This document shows positions 1 through 10,171 of a stretch of 64,000 nucleotides of DNA, in pieces. The notes under the pieces were generated by a model. It did not search any database and was not told the DNA's origin. It saw only the letters and a program-made list of their open reading frames with translations. Position 1 is the first letter of the stretch. Each line of letters opens with the position of its first letter. This stretch comes from Malania oleifera. Lineage: Eukaryota > Streptophyta > Magnoliopsida > Santalales > Ximeniaceae. The stretch is taken from contig NC_080418.1 of the NCBI RefSeq assembly GCF_029873635.1, forward strand, positions 13,433,562 to 13,497,561. Direction: 5' to 3'. Made by a program: the position numbers and the translations under genes.

Positions 1-587
1 GGTTGAAGCATATCATTTATACAACGATTGTATCATTACATACATACTGAGCTTTAAGTTTCATCATATGGATATGTGTTAGGATTTCAATTGTACTCAC
101 TAACTTTGTTATAAGCGGTTGTTTTGCAAATTTGACATTATATATTGTAATCACTGTTAGGGTTGTGTACCGGGTGAGGTGGAAGTTGTGCCTCTTGTAA
201 GCAACGGGTGTAAGGGAAGCTCCGTCCTGGTTAAAGGAGCAAGGATTTAGTGGAATCCTTGAGTGGGTTGCTCAAGGCAAGGACGTAGGCCGGGTTGGCT
301 GAACCTCGCAAAAATTGTGTTTGCCTTCCCTCTTCCTTTACTCCTTTTATTTTTCACATCGCATTTCTATATCTATCTTGCACGTGTATGTTGAATAACC
401 CCACACGCAATTGATAATTAATTGGGTGAAAAGAATTCATTGGTATAATAATTTAAATCAGTCTTAAACCCCTACAATCAATTTATTAAATTTAGAAATA
501 GGGATTAAGTGGTAAATAATCTGAAAGATTTTGAAAATACCCAATTCACCCCCCCACCCCCCTCTTGGGATTACACCTAAATTAACA
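1..587 (+). mobile_element. 3' part of a copia-type LTR, cut by the window edge
   Basis: This stretch matches base for base, with scattered differences, the last third of the solo LTR that ends at 45688: the same start near 45103, the same 'aaggagcaaggatttagtgg' block and the same C-rich run followed by 'cttgggattacacc'. It ends in ...TTAACA, a usual CA terminus. Beyond it (588 on) sequence of an unrelated minus-strand gypsy LTR begins abruptly, so this LTR was probably inserted into that older LTR. The left half and left target duplication lie outside the window. Family: Ty1/copia by LTR style (tentative; SIRE-like); no coding part is attached. Confidence 0.75.
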
Positions 588-2469
588 AACTCTCAGTAAG
601 ACAAAATATGCTATTATCTGTGTGTGGCAACTGAGTTTACATAAACAATATATTTTAATCAACTAAATCTGAACTAACAAGTAAGATAAAGTACAATATA
701 ACACACACCTATGTGGCTTAAAATTTCAACTGTTTCTGTACTTTCTATTTAATCATACTTTTAGTAACTGCAAATATATCTGTTGTTTTCTATAAATTTT
801 TATATATATACATAACGATGAAAAACTTCCTTGGATGGTTGTATGTCCTGATTTAACCCCTCATGACAAGGTTGTGCGGTCCGTAGGCGGGACTTGACAC
901 TGGTTGGCCTACCAGGATAAGTCAACTAAAACCTCTGTCGTTAGACCGGCTGCCTCAACCCAGACTATTGGGGTGCCTACAATCTCTCCCAAGGCACGGT
1001 CGACTACTCATAAAATCCACACACTATCTGAGATATGTGGTTGTACTCTGAACTGAAATAGCTATGGTACGGTGCTCTAAAATCTGATCTGGTCCATCAG
1101 GATCTGATACTGTATAATATTAATTTATATATATCTTACTGTTTGACCATGATTTTGTTTCAACTGTAATAACCATAACATTGTAAAAGCATATCTGAAT
1201 AAACTGTAATATCTTATCTGAATAAACTGTAATATGTGAACGTTATGGTTCTGTAATATGAATATCATGGTATTCTAAAAATTCTATAAAATATCTTTCT
1301 ATGTGAATACTCTAAATCATGATTCTGTAAAACATATTTCTGTACATATATACTAAAAATCATGATACTATAAAAGTTGTGCAAATTTTGTACTAAACTG
1401 ACATTTACTCATGCCACACAATTAAATAAATAAAACTCATATACTGAAACTCGTATTTTCCTGATAATAAAGATAATTTATGATCTGAGGAATTATCTTG
1501 AAAACACATAATTTCATACCTTTAAACATCTAGAATTCATATCCCAAAATACATATATTTTACTGGTAGAAATTCCTAAAATTACTAGCATATCATATTT
1601 CCCTTACCTGATTCCTATGAAGCCTGCTAAGCTCTAAATCTACACCTCGATGGCATTCAAAGCTTAAATCCTTGAAATTATATTTTTCCCCAAATCAATC
1701 AACCCAACTCAGAATGATAACTATACTCGCCTTCCTCAGGCTCACATATTTCTTTATCCATAAAATTCTAAACTACTAATTATTTGTCAACTTTACCAGA
1801 GTTCTTGAGTAAACACCCACTGGGCTCCTCAACCCATGCTTGCGGTGTTTGGAAACCCAAACTCTGAAATCACAACACCCAAATTAAATCAACTCAGATT
1901 CCAGTATATTTCCATCTAACACAAAATCTGGGTTCAGAAAACCCTACTAACCATATAAACCCTAAAATAACCTACTTACCCTGATTTTGGGATAGTACCT
2001 AAACTTCTCAAACCAAAATTCTACTCCAGCTAAGTTATAGAGAATCTCCCCGGGATCATCGTGGTAGCTTCTAATCATCTAACCGAGGAAAAATGGGGCC
2101 AAAATCTTAGAGAGAATGTGGAGAGATCGTATGTAGAGAAAGAAAGAGAGAGAACAATAATCTCACTAGGATTTTGTGTATATATATATAAACTGCTGCC
2201 ACATGGCTTCGTCGATGAGACACTTGGATTCATCGATGAACCGAAAAAGGGAGTTCATCGACGAAAGTGACAAGCTCGTCGATGAAACAAAGGGTATGAA
2301 TTCCGCCCTCTCAGTATCTTTTCGTCGACAAGACACTAGGATTCGTCCACGAACCATACAAGGGAGTTCGTCGACGAAACCAGGGCATTCGTCTACAAAC
2401 CATGCCTCGTCCCTTTTGAATTTTCCTTTCTCTCTATTATTTAATTATTATTATTTTATAGATCTCTAC
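588..2469 (-). mobile_element. Truncated minus-strand gypsy (Tekay-like) LTR
   Basis: The segment is collinear with the complete minus-strand LTR at 40369-42330: a 'ctcagtaag' block at 592, the 'ggttgtgcgg' block near 870 (compare 40970), and the palindrome array at 2208-2399 (compare 42067-42251). Both ends are missing: the left is replaced by the copia-type LTR at 587, the right is fused at about 2469 to gag sequence. Many CG dinucleotides have become TG or CA, so it is one of the older copies. AT content is high and no coding capacity is seen inside. Confidence 0.7.
2208..2399. promoter_or_regulatory. Palindrome array (TTCGTCGACGAA type), decayed copy
   Basis: Eight copies of a 12-bp motif derived from TTCGTCGACGAA start at 2208, 2229, 2254, 2275, 2321, 2342, 2367 and 2388. 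The spacings are 21, 25, 21, 46, 21, 25, 21 bp: two identical blocks of four. Spacer sequences between motifs differ between blocks. Several copies carry CG to TG/CA changes (for example TTCATCGATGAA). Position in the LTR corresponds to U3, upstream of the transcription start on the minus strand. Function unknown; an enhancer-like role is inference. Confidence 0.8.
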
Positions 2470-2553
2470 AGCATCCGAATCACCTCCGACCACACTAGAG
2501 GGGCCTTCACCATCATCACCACTGGCATGAGCACTGCTACCCTCAGGGTCCAT
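2470..2553 (-). pseudogene. Amino-terminal stub of gypsy gag
   Basis: Reading leftward from an ATG at 2553 gives about 28 residues beginning MDPEGSSAHA and ending in a DSDAV motif. These match the start of the gag protein at 40071 (MDLGG...SAHA...DSDAV). Immediately after DSDAV the frame runs into LTR sequence. Everything from gag residue about 30 through pol has been deleted so that gag is fused to the 3' LTR. No product is expected. Confidence 0.75.
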
Positions 2554-2743
2554 CCTGAAAAGAAATAAACATAGTTTGAGGACCTTGTCTGCATAACATA
2601 ACTGACATATTTATCTAACTGGAATCTCATATCATCAATTAACCTAATGTCCTTATTCTTAATTTAAGATTCAGTCCCACAATTTAGAAACACATCCCGA
2701 CAATAGTTTACTATGGCTTTCCTGAAATCATCATCCCAGCATT
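2554..2743 (-). mobile_element. 5' leader remnant of the same gypsy element
   Basis: The block matches the leader at 40072-40270 (upstream of the other gag start): a shared 'aatagtttac' and 'tttcctgaaatc' order. It lacks the primer-binding site and its own 5' LTR. Near 2743 it is joined head to head to a plus-strand LTR end, so the right part of the element was lost by rearrangement. Confidence 0.55.
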
Positions 2744-3080
2744 ACAAATATTTCAAGAAACCCCGACAGACGAGTGGAGTGAGCTCCATGATAGAGGAGT
2801 TCGTTGGTATTACCTCAGTTGCAGGGTAAGTACTAGAGGTTGGTGGTTGGATGGATTTTTGAGATATATGTGTATATGTAGAAACAGTGAAACTCTCGTA
2901 TTGTATATAAGTTAAGTACAATATAGTTTCCGCTGCTTAGATGACATGTATGTATAAATAGGTAATTTCTCGTAACTTATGGATCTGGGTTGACTTTGAC
3001 TATGTTCTATGGTATCAGAGTATTAATAGTATGTGGAAAAAAAGAAAAATATATACAGTAGAAAATTTGAGATCGTTACA
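2744..3080 (+). mobile_element. 3' end of a plus-strand gypsy LTR
   Basis: The sequence resembles the last 340 bp of the solo LTR at 19662-21733: 'gaaaccc..agacg' block, a 'gtttccgctg' block near 2926, and a terminal 'gagatcgttaca' compared with 'gaggtcgttata'. It ends in CA at 3080 and is followed after three bases by a tRNA-Met-type primer site. The 5' two thirds, including any palindrome array, are absent. Confidence 0.6.
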
Positions 3081-3083
3081 AAA

Positions 3084-3503
3084 TGGTATCAGAGCAATTA
3101 CCCAGTCGAAAGTGTGATGAAATTCACATCGCCTGGGTTTGGAAATGTAGGTTCGCAACGAGGACGTTGTGTTCTATAAGTGGGGGAGAATGTGATGCTC
3201 CATGGAAGAAATACTTAAAAGGATTAAATGCTACTACCCATATAAACACGGTGCACCTTTCTTTTAGGGAGCCTTCTCATAAGAACTCCACGGTTAAGCA
3301 TGCTTTACTTGGAGTAATCTTGGGATGGGTGACATTTTGGGAAGTTTTCTCAGGAAGTGTGTGAGTGAGGACAAAACACACTGAAAAGGACATGTGTTGG
3401 TTTATGGGGCCTGTCATTAGTCCTATAAGGCCCCTTGTTGTCTGGTCCAAGTGGAGAAGGAGAGACGCAGTGCTCCCTAACAGACCCAGGTTGGGGTGTT
3501 ACA
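3084..3503 (+). mobile_element. Cassandra-type TRIM: primer site, short interior, 3' LTR
   Basis: A primer-binding site TGGTATCAGAGC (3084-3095) is followed by about 80 bp of interior, a purine tract GTGGGGGAGAA (3180-3190) and an LTR of 313 bp beginning TGTGATGCTCC (3191) and ending GGTGTTACA (3503). The LTR carries a 5S-rRNA-like segment, the hallmark of Cassandra terminal-repeat retrotransposons in miniature, which encode no protein and depend on other elements. The expected 5' LTR is missing; a gypsy LTR end sits directly before the primer site. The 3' side abuts a copia fragment. Confidence 0.75.
3250..3350 (+). other. 5S-rRNA-derived segment inside the Cassandra LTR
   Basis: The order 'gtgcacc', 'agaactcc', 'ggttaagcatgctt' (box A-like, 3292-3305), 'ggagtaatct' (intermediate element-like) and 'gggatgggtgac' (box C-like, 3321-3332) follows plant 5S rRNA. 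It has many substitutions and a run of extra bases, so it is not a functional 5S gene. In Cassandra this segment is thought to bring RNA polymerase III signals. Whether these decayed boxes still work cannot be judged here. Confidence 0.75.
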
Positions 3504-3900
3504 ACAAAACTATATTGTTAGACTCAGACTCTGTTGCTGTAACTCCAACTACAAATGTTGTTCCCAACAATGTGTAAATATTACCCGGCACTCTCTTCCC
3601 TTCATCACGGTCAGAACTCCTTTGCTCACCTTTATTACCCCCCCTTCGGACTTATAACTGAATCCATTACAATCCAAGGTGCCTAACGAAACCAGATTCT
3701 TCCTCAACTGTGGTATGTGCCTCACATCACATAATGTCCTCGCCACACCATTGTGCATCTTGATTCTGATATTCCCCATCCCATCCACTTTGCACACAAC
3801 ATCGTTCCCCATTAGAACAGAACTAGAACTTACCATTCTGTATGTAGTAAACCAATCATTGTTGGGCCTCATCAAACTTTACTGAAGAGATCCTAGCCAT
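3504..3900 (-). pseudogene. Copia gag-protease-pre-integrase remnant
   Basis: The frame starts MARISSVKFDEAQQ, the usual start of a copia gag. It then passes straight into NDWFTTYRMV and MGNDVVCKVDGMG, normally found just after the protease active site, and on into the CDVRHIPQLRKNLVSLG motif typical of the pre-integrase (GAG_pre-integrs) region. At least 200 residues of gag and the protease active-site motif are therefore missing. A frameshift or stop near 3550 separates the last residues (GTTFVVGV) from the main frame, and the Cassandra LTR truncates the rest. Not functional. Confidence 0.8.
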
Positions 3901-3926
3901 TGCGAACCAACAAATTTGATACCAAT

Positions 3927-4131
3927 TGTTGGAGTTGAACACGCAGCGAAAGCATGCACAACTCAGACCAATCCAGATCACTTGAATTGAATCGAAACAA
4001 TCGATGCAAACACACAATAGTGAATATACGAATCAAGAAAACATTAATCACACTTACACATGCAATAATTGAAGATCAATAGACAAGAGACACAAGATTA
4101 GCGTGCTTCCATTGCGTGTTCAACTCCAACA
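3927..4131 (-). repeat. Copia 5' LTR with 18-bp terminal inverted repeats
   Basis: The 205-bp segment begins TGTTGGAGTTGAACACGC and ends with the exact reverse complement of those 18 bases. It is adjacent to a correctly oriented primer site. The inverted ends go far beyond the usual TG...CA. An alternative reading as a MITE is less likely because of the adjoining primer site and gag start. Confidence 0.75.
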
Positions 4132-4695
4132 CAAAGTACCAATCTATTCCAAGTTGTTTCTTGGAAAAATTATGTCGTCTACATATACCAAGATAATGGT
4201 AAAATTATTTTCATGGAATCAGACGAACATAGAATAATCTGCTTTAGACTGTTTTAATTTGGCACTAATAAGGGTTGAACAAAGCTTAGCATACCATTGC
4301 CTTGATGCTTGTTTGAGGCCGTATAGGGACTTGTTGAGTTTGGAGATTTTTTTTCTTCCCCTTTCATCCGAAACTAGGAGGAAGGTGCATGCAGACGTCT
4401 TCATCAAGGTCACCATTCAAGAATGCATTATTGACATTGAGTTGATGAAGATGCCGCTTTTGTGTAGCAACAAGGGCAAGAACCGTCCGAATAGTAACCA
4501 TTTTGGCAAATGGAGCAAAGGTTTCATAGTAGTCAGTACCTTCTTTCTAATTGTAGCCTTTGGCAACAAGACTAGCTTTGTAACGTTCCACAGAACCATC
4601 TGGGTTATGTTTGTTTTTGTACACCCATTTGCAACCAATGAGTTTTTTATTGGGTGGAAGAGGAGTCAAAGTCCAAGTATGGTTTACTTCCAAAG
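4132..4695 (-). pseudogene. Copia reverse transcriptase, first half
   Basis: Successive motifs read on the minus strand are NHTWTLTPLPPNKKLIGCKWVYKNK split over LEVNHTWTL and the KWVYK block, then [34 protein letters not shown] and VYVDDII (catalytic aspartates, about 4170-4190). These are the reverse transcriptase (RVT_2) landmarks of copia. There are frameshifts near 4540 and 4410 and stops, and the frame ends at 4132 just after the active site. Residues to the amino-terminal side continue beyond the solo LTR at 6520, which is how the insertion is recognised. Confidence 0.85.
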
Positions 4696-6519
4696 TGTAA
4701 GAACCTGAACCATGATATGTGGGTTTAAATAATAAAGAGAAGGCTAAAATTGGAATTTGAGTAGGCTTCGTCGACAAAACCAAATTTCGTCGACGAAGGC
4801 TTTGTTCTGCTCGTTGACGAAGTTCAGAGGCTCGCGACGAGGAGAAGCCAGGAGATTTTGGGAAATCGGGGATCTCAGGCTCGTCGACGAGGTCACTATC
4901 TCGTCAACGAAGTCGCCATTCGTTGACAATGGCAGCCGGGTCAAAGGGCTATAAATATCCTTTCTCATTGTTTAATCACTAAGAAAACTAAAAATCCTCT
5001 CCCTCTCTCTCTATAACTCATCCTACTCTCTCTCTCTCTCTCTCTCTCTGTAGATTTCTTCGCCGTTCGTCGTTGGAATCGATGATCTAACATTACCACG
5101 AGGGTGAGGGAAGGATTCTATACAAAACCTATGGATCGAAATCCCGTTTCGGAGATTTTCAGGTTTCGGCTTAAAATTGAGGTAAGGCTCAATTTTCTTT
5201 TCTGATCCGGTAGTTTGGTAGAGGACGGAGTCGTGATTATTTTCTGTATTGTGTTTTGTAGGTTTTGAGAACTCGGTTCACTGTTTAGGAGCCATAGAGT
5301 TCGGGATTGATCTTTTGGGGGAAAGGTAAGGGAATACAGTTTATATTGGTTATTTTTTAAATCGGACTCGGTAGAACTGTGGTTCATGGTCTTGTGTGCG
5401 TTTTGGTTACTCATTTGGGGGAAATCTGACGGATAAAATTATGGGTTTTTCATGCTACAGTTTTGGGAAAAAGGGGGTATTGGGTTACATCCCTGGTTTT
5501 GTTGAAAACCATTGGTATATTATGATTTATACTATGTACTAGGGATGGTCGTGCCTTGACTTTGTTTTAAACTGTATATGATTAGAACGCATGATTTTTG
5601 GATTACCAAATGGGTGTGGTAGGTTTGGTTATATGAGCATGCATGAATGTGTTATGTTGAAATGCAATAGTAACTGCGTTCCGAATTATTCCAGGTACTG
5701 AAAGAGTGTCCAGCTCTATATCTGAGGGCATGTGTTTATCGCCTGCCATGTTGTCAAGAGTGTCCAGCTCTATATCCGAGGGCATGAGCCTGTATTGGTT
5801 GATCACCGAAGGGTGTGGATCCACCAGGTTGCGCCGGTACGATGCCATGGGAGTTTGGGACTAGCAATGTGTCGGTGGCGCCGTATTTCGCGGGTTGGCT
5901 ACGGGCTAACGCCATATGTCGCGGACTGGTTACGGGCCGAGGAGTGTGATGACACCGTGTAGATCATGGGTGTGTGTATGCGTGTGTGTGCGTTATGCAC
6001 TATATTGGAACTGTATTGTGAGAATCCTGGAATTGCATTAACTGTGTTTATTTGCTGTCATGATAACACTCGAATGCCACACACTACTATAGTCTGTATT
6101 TTCCTTACTGAGATGTGTCTCACCCCTGCTGTACGTACATTTTTACAGGGTTTTCGAGTAATCGGAACTAGTGTCCTTGAATTGGGTGCGTAGTGCCTGA
6201 TGTACTGCGGGTAGCGCTTGGGTAAGTGCTAGGACTTGTGCTTCGCGGGTTGCCATTTTGGGGTATGTTGGCACCCGGATGTACATTTTGTATGTATGGA
6301 GCCAGGACTCCGCTTTGTTTTGTATAGACTCTGGTATGGTACAGAACATGTATAGAATGACCTTTTTCGTTGTGTATATGATTTGTGTATGGATGCGTAT
6401 AGGGTTCCTGGTAACCCCACTGGGTCGAACCCTCATTCATTATGTTGTCTCGTTGTTATTTGTATGATACAGGGACAGGTTAGGTTACTAATTCACCACT
6501 GGACCCCATTTCTAGGTTC
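4696..6519 (+). mobile_element. Tekay-type solo LTR inside copia pol
   Basis: The segment starts TGTAAGAACC and closely parallels, in the opposite orientation, the LTRs of the full Tekay element at 23964-33371: shared start, palindrome array, 'gggtcaaag' plus TATA zone, and end block 'gacaggttaggttact'. Its last dozen bases (expected GGGGCGTGACA) are missing, so no right target duplication can be read; the left five bases are CAAAG. Copia reading frame resumes at once on both sides, confirming an insertion. It contains a two-copy 52-bp repeat near 5703-5790. Confidence 0.8.
4767..4930. promoter_or_regulatory. Palindrome array and TATA box of the solo LTR
   Basis: Seven motif copies of TTCGTCGACGAA type start at 4767, 4786, 4810, 4831, 4880, 4900 and 4919 (spacings 19, 24, 21, 49, 20, 19). 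A TATAAATA box at 4950-4957 follows 20 bp after the last motif, then a (TC)n tract (5020-5049). This fixes the array as U3, immediately upstream of the core promoter. Confidence 0.8.
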
Positions 6520-7145
6520 TGCATCAATCTCAGCACGCATAGCATCACGCCACTAAGGATCCTGCATGGTCTATATGAAGAACTTGGGCTCTTGTGTATG
6601 GGATATAACAATGGTAAAGGCACAGTGTGTAGTGGAAAGAGACTCATAAGAAATGAAATGTGAGAGGGGACAAGGAACACCTAAGGAGTAGACTAACGCC
6701 AAGCCAGAGGATGGAGTAGGCCGAGACGAGAGTGCTTGTTTGACATGGAAATCCCGCAAGTAGGCAGGGGGCTGCATGGGGTGTGTGGATCGCCGAATTG
6801 GGATGGTGGGAGTGGGAGAATGGGAAGAGTCAAGTATAGGAGAAGGAGGTGTCTAGGTGGAAGGTTTAGAGAGAAGATATAGAGAGTCAATGGGATGAGG
6901 TAAAACATGAGAGGGTGGCTTAGAAATATTTAGGCTAAATGGAAATTGATCCTCGTAGAATACCACATCACGAGTCACAAAGGTGTTATAAGTTGTAAGA
7001 TCATAAAGTCGATAACCTTTTTGTCTGTATGGATATCCAAGGAAGACACAACGGATGGCTCGAGGATCAAATTTTGAAGGATGTCAAAAGTGAGTGGAGG
7101 CATAACAGAGACATCCAAAGACTCGAAGGTGATTTGTATTTAGGT
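6520..7145 (-). pseudogene. Copia integrase end and linker to reverse transcriptase
   Basis: On the minus strand, reading from 7140, the motifs HLRVFGCLCYASTHF, KFDPRAIRCVFLGYP, KGYRLYDL and RDVVFYEDQFPF appear; they are the conserved carboxy-terminal integrase block of copia elements. A serine/proline-rich linker follows, then QDPxWRDAMRAEIDAE, which leads into the reverse transcriptase at 4695. Stop codons interrupt the frame. The right end is the GGGGT target duplication of the next solo LTR. Confidence 0.8.
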
Positions 7146-7150
7146 GGGGT

Positions 7151-7250
7151 TGTAACGACCCCAAAAATAATATACATGTAAGTGTAAATATATATATATA
7201 TATATATATATATTAATGATAAGATTGAGATGAAGCATGCATCCACCCCC

Positions 7251-7306
<56 letters not shown>

Positions 7307-8109
7307 TTTATTATTAAATTATTAATTAATTAATTTCATTTCTTAATCCTTAAGAAATATTTGAAATTACAAAAATACCCTTCCTCCAATTCTCTATAAA
7401 TAGGAAAGTTCTTAATTCATTTTTCATAAGAAATTTCAAAGAAGAGTTGATTGAAAGGTAAGTGGGATTGATTATGTTAGCTTTTTATTAAGTTGTACGT
7501 TAGATATGGTAACGTTATACGATGTTATTTTAATTGCAGATATAAGGGATATATTTGGTGATATCAAGGCAAAGAAGGATGACGATACGTAATGCCCCAA
7601 TCCTCGGGACTTTGGTCCGAGGGCTTGTTGAATTGGGGGGACTTACGAAGTAGGCCTATCAGAAGGGGTAGGGTACAGGATAAGTGCTCAATCTCAGTGA
7701 GTGCTTTGATATGTACCAAATGTTATATATAAGTAAATATGACTCAAAGTATTAAATACTATTTATTATGATACCGTAAAACTCATCTTAGCCTCACACT
7801 GATAATCAAGTCTTTACTTACTGACCATCTCACCCTAATTATTATTATACATTACAGATACCTTGAGGATCATATTGGAAATTAGAGTGGCGCAGCAAAA
7901 GCGTGGATGAGATTAGAAAAAGTTGTTTAGATTAAATATTTAATTCGTTATATTTTAATGATTTGGAATTTTTAAGGATAAATTTTGATTTTGGAGATAT
8001 TGTTGTAATAAAGTGACTAGTACTCTGGTATATATATAATATTTGAGGTTTTTATTTGCTTCTGCTGTAAAACTATTTATAGGAACCCATATGGGTTCGG
8101 GTCACTACA
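7151..8109 (+). mobile_element. Solo LTR with GGGGT target duplications
   Basis: The 959-bp segment begins TGTAACGACCCC and ends GGTCACTACA. It is flanked by GGGGT on both sides (7146-7150 and 8110-8114). Inside are (TA)n at 7190-7212, (TC)n at 7258-7302 and a TATA box in CTATAAATAGG (7393-7403). The copia integrase frame flanks it on both sides. The start and end are gypsy-like. Unlike the other LTRs here it has no palindrome array upstream of its TATA box. Confidence 0.85.
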
Positions 8110-8114
8110 GGGGT

Positions 8115-9016
8115 GTTGTATAGTTTTTCGTAAGGAGATTTTCCACCCAAAATAGGAGAAGATGTTCTATTTATCCAGTAAGTTGTTGTGAGGAGAGCAT
8201 TACCCCAAAAATGTTTAGGCATGTTGGCTTGAAATAGGAGGGCTCGAGAAACATTCAAAAGGTGATGATGTTTACATTCCACTACTCCATTTTGTTGGAG
8301 AGTAGAGACGCAACTAGTTTGATGAATGATTCACTTTTCTGAATAGAAGGAGGAAATATCAAATTCTAGCCCATTATCACTACGGATAATCTTTATAGAG
8401 GTTGAAAAATGATTTTCAATAAGCCGAATGAAAGATTGAGTATAGGACGTGTATCTGATTTATGACGCTTTAAATGTACCCAGGTACATCTAGTGTAGTC
8501 ATCTACAATGGTTAAAAAAAATTAAGCCCTGGTGAGAGATGGAACACGGTAACCTCCCCCCCAAATATTCACATGTATTAAATGGAAAGGTGCAGGAGAC
8601 GAAATTGAACTAGAAGAAAATTAAAAGCGAGTTTGTTTAGCCTGTAGGCAAATAAAACATGGTTCTAAATTTGAACAAATGCCAGAAACATTATTGAAAA
8701 GTAAAGACATAATTTTATTGGATAAATTGCCGAGTTGGCGATGCCAAAGTTGGGAATTTGATGTAGCCACGTAACAACGAGCAGGATTTGTGTTTGTAAG
8801 GTAATCTAAGCCATCCCACTCAGTTTCCAGTCCAATCATCTTCATCGAGCGTAGGTCCTGAATTAGGCACATAAGAGCAAAAAAAATGATTAGATAATGG
8901 AGAGTTTGACATACCACACGAATGGATATGAGATTTAAGTGGAATAAAGGGACACATAGGACATTTTTTAAAATGAGAGAGGGAGAAAAAACAACAGATC
9001 TAATGTGGGTTACCAC
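8115..9016 (-). pseudogene. Copia pre-integrase zinc region and integrase core
   Basis: From 9016 leftward the frame shows LWHRQLGN and CFICLQAKQTRF, the HHCC-type zinc region preceding integrase. The integrase core DNGLEFDI and QNGVVECKH follows; the latter usually ends in ERKH, and two of the three catalytic acidic residues are recognisable. Then come FWGNALLTTTYWINR and GGKSPYEKLY. At least one frameshift near 8620 and one stop near 8325 are present. Catalytically dead. Confidence 0.85.
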
Positions 9017-9037
9017 AGTATAAGATTCATCTGGTAA

Positions 9038-9420
9038 TCACACAATACTACCATGCACATGGATAAAGTAGGCTAAATCAGCGAGAGAACACACCATATG
9101 GTCAGTGGCTCCACTGTCTAGAATCCAAAGAGTTTCAGGAGAAAGACGGGATGGTATTCCTGATAATGATGACTTAGCATTACCTACATGGTGTGCCATA
9201 GAAGGTGTCTGAGTGGCATGGTTGAGCATGACTAGAAGTTGTTGGCATTGATCATTGGTGAAAGGGAAACTGCTAGTCCATGGTTGGTTGTCAACGGAAA
9301 AAACTTGTTGAGACCCGATCCAATCTTGTGGGAGCCAAGTGGGAACCCGTGGATGAAGTAGCAGCGATCAATAGTGTGGCCTTCTTTGTGATAGTGAGTG
9401 CATTTCAGTTTGGCCTTATG
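9038..9420 (-). pseudogene. Copia zinc knuckle and aspartic protease
   Basis: The zinc knuckle of gag is at about 9405-9365: CTHYHKEGHTIDRC. A tyrosine (TAT) stands where the second zinc-binding cysteine (TGT) is expected, a single G to A change. Next comes the protease with LWILDSGATDHM (active-site DSG, about 9130-9100). A frameshift or stop lies between them near 9230. Expected order for copia gag-pol; no function remains likely. Confidence 0.8.
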
Positions 9421-9643
9421 AAAAGGTCTCCCATCTTTTGGAGTGGAAAGGATACCTTTGGCAGTTAATGCAACACCGTCAATGGGTGGAGGAATTTGAA
9501 TGTTCCGTTGACACTCCTCTTAAAGGACCAAGCCATAGATGCGATTGATAGTGGGAAAAGGCATTTATCAACAAAATTTGAGCATGGATGGCAACATAGG
9601 ATTCATTAAGGCACATGAGGAACTTCATGGTTCACTAGTACTG

Positions 9644-10171
9644 TTAGTATTGAACTATATTTCCTTTGAATAGATGAGATTGAAGTGATGCAAGTTCATC
9701 CCATAAGAACTTTAGGTTAGTAAAGTAGGTGGCTATCAGTGTATTGCCTTGGACAAGGTTGTGAATTTCTTGTTCAAGGTGATACATTTGAGGGCCATTG
9801 ACTTGTAAGAAATGGTCCTTCAAATCGACCCAAATATCTCGAACAAGATCACAAAAAATAACACTAGCAGAAATATCTTTTGAAAGATAATTAATCAACC
9901 ATGCTTTTACCATATTGTTGCAGCATAACCACTGGCGGTATTCTGCAATTGAGGATTTTGAAGGCTTGGGAATTGTGTCATCAGTGAAGTTAACCTTGTT
10001 TTTTGTGTTGAGTGCAATGAGCATGGATTGAATCCATGTGGTGTAATTGGTTTCGGTCAATGGATGAGAGAACAGAGTAACACTCGAATTGTCAGAATTG
10101 TGGAGATACAAGGCACGACTTGGATCATCAAAATATGGAGAACTTTGGGTGCTTTTAACATTGGAAGCCAT
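9644..10171 (-). pseudogene. Copia gag, mostly open frame
   Basis: A 175-residue open frame starts MASNVKSTQSSPYFDD and contains SHPLTETNYTTWIQSMLIAL, WLCCNNMVKAWLINYLS, DIWVDLKDHF and YFTNLKFLWDEL. These are the motifs of the plant copia gag (UBN2-like) found in RE1/TNT-type elements. It closes with a stop 5' of the zinc knuckle, so gag is split. About 450 bp of leader separate it from the primer site at 10612-10623. Confidence 0.85.

Larger units (their letters stand above)
3504..4131 (-). mobile_element. Small internally deleted copia element (5' end)
   Basis: In minus orientation the parts are LTR (4131-3927), primer-binding site ATTGGTATCAAA (3926-3915), a gag start (ATG at 3900), then a jump into protease/pre-integrase sequence (3875-3504). 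Most of gag is deleted. The left end is cut by the Cassandra LTR. The right end abuts reverse-transcriptase sequence of a different copia element, into which it probably inserted. Confidence 0.75.

Noticed and set aside
3084-3095. tRNA-Met gene fragments (also 10612, 31295, 40353)
   Set aside because: Each is only the 12-15 bp primer-binding site next to an LTR end.
3250-3350. A 5S rRNA gene
   Set aside because: Only partial similarity, inside a Cassandra LTR with TRIM hallmarks; internal control boxes carry substitutions.
4696-6519. Intact target duplication for this solo LTR
   Set aside because: CAAAG precedes it but the LTR's last bases and the right-hand duplication are missing, so the claim cannot be made.
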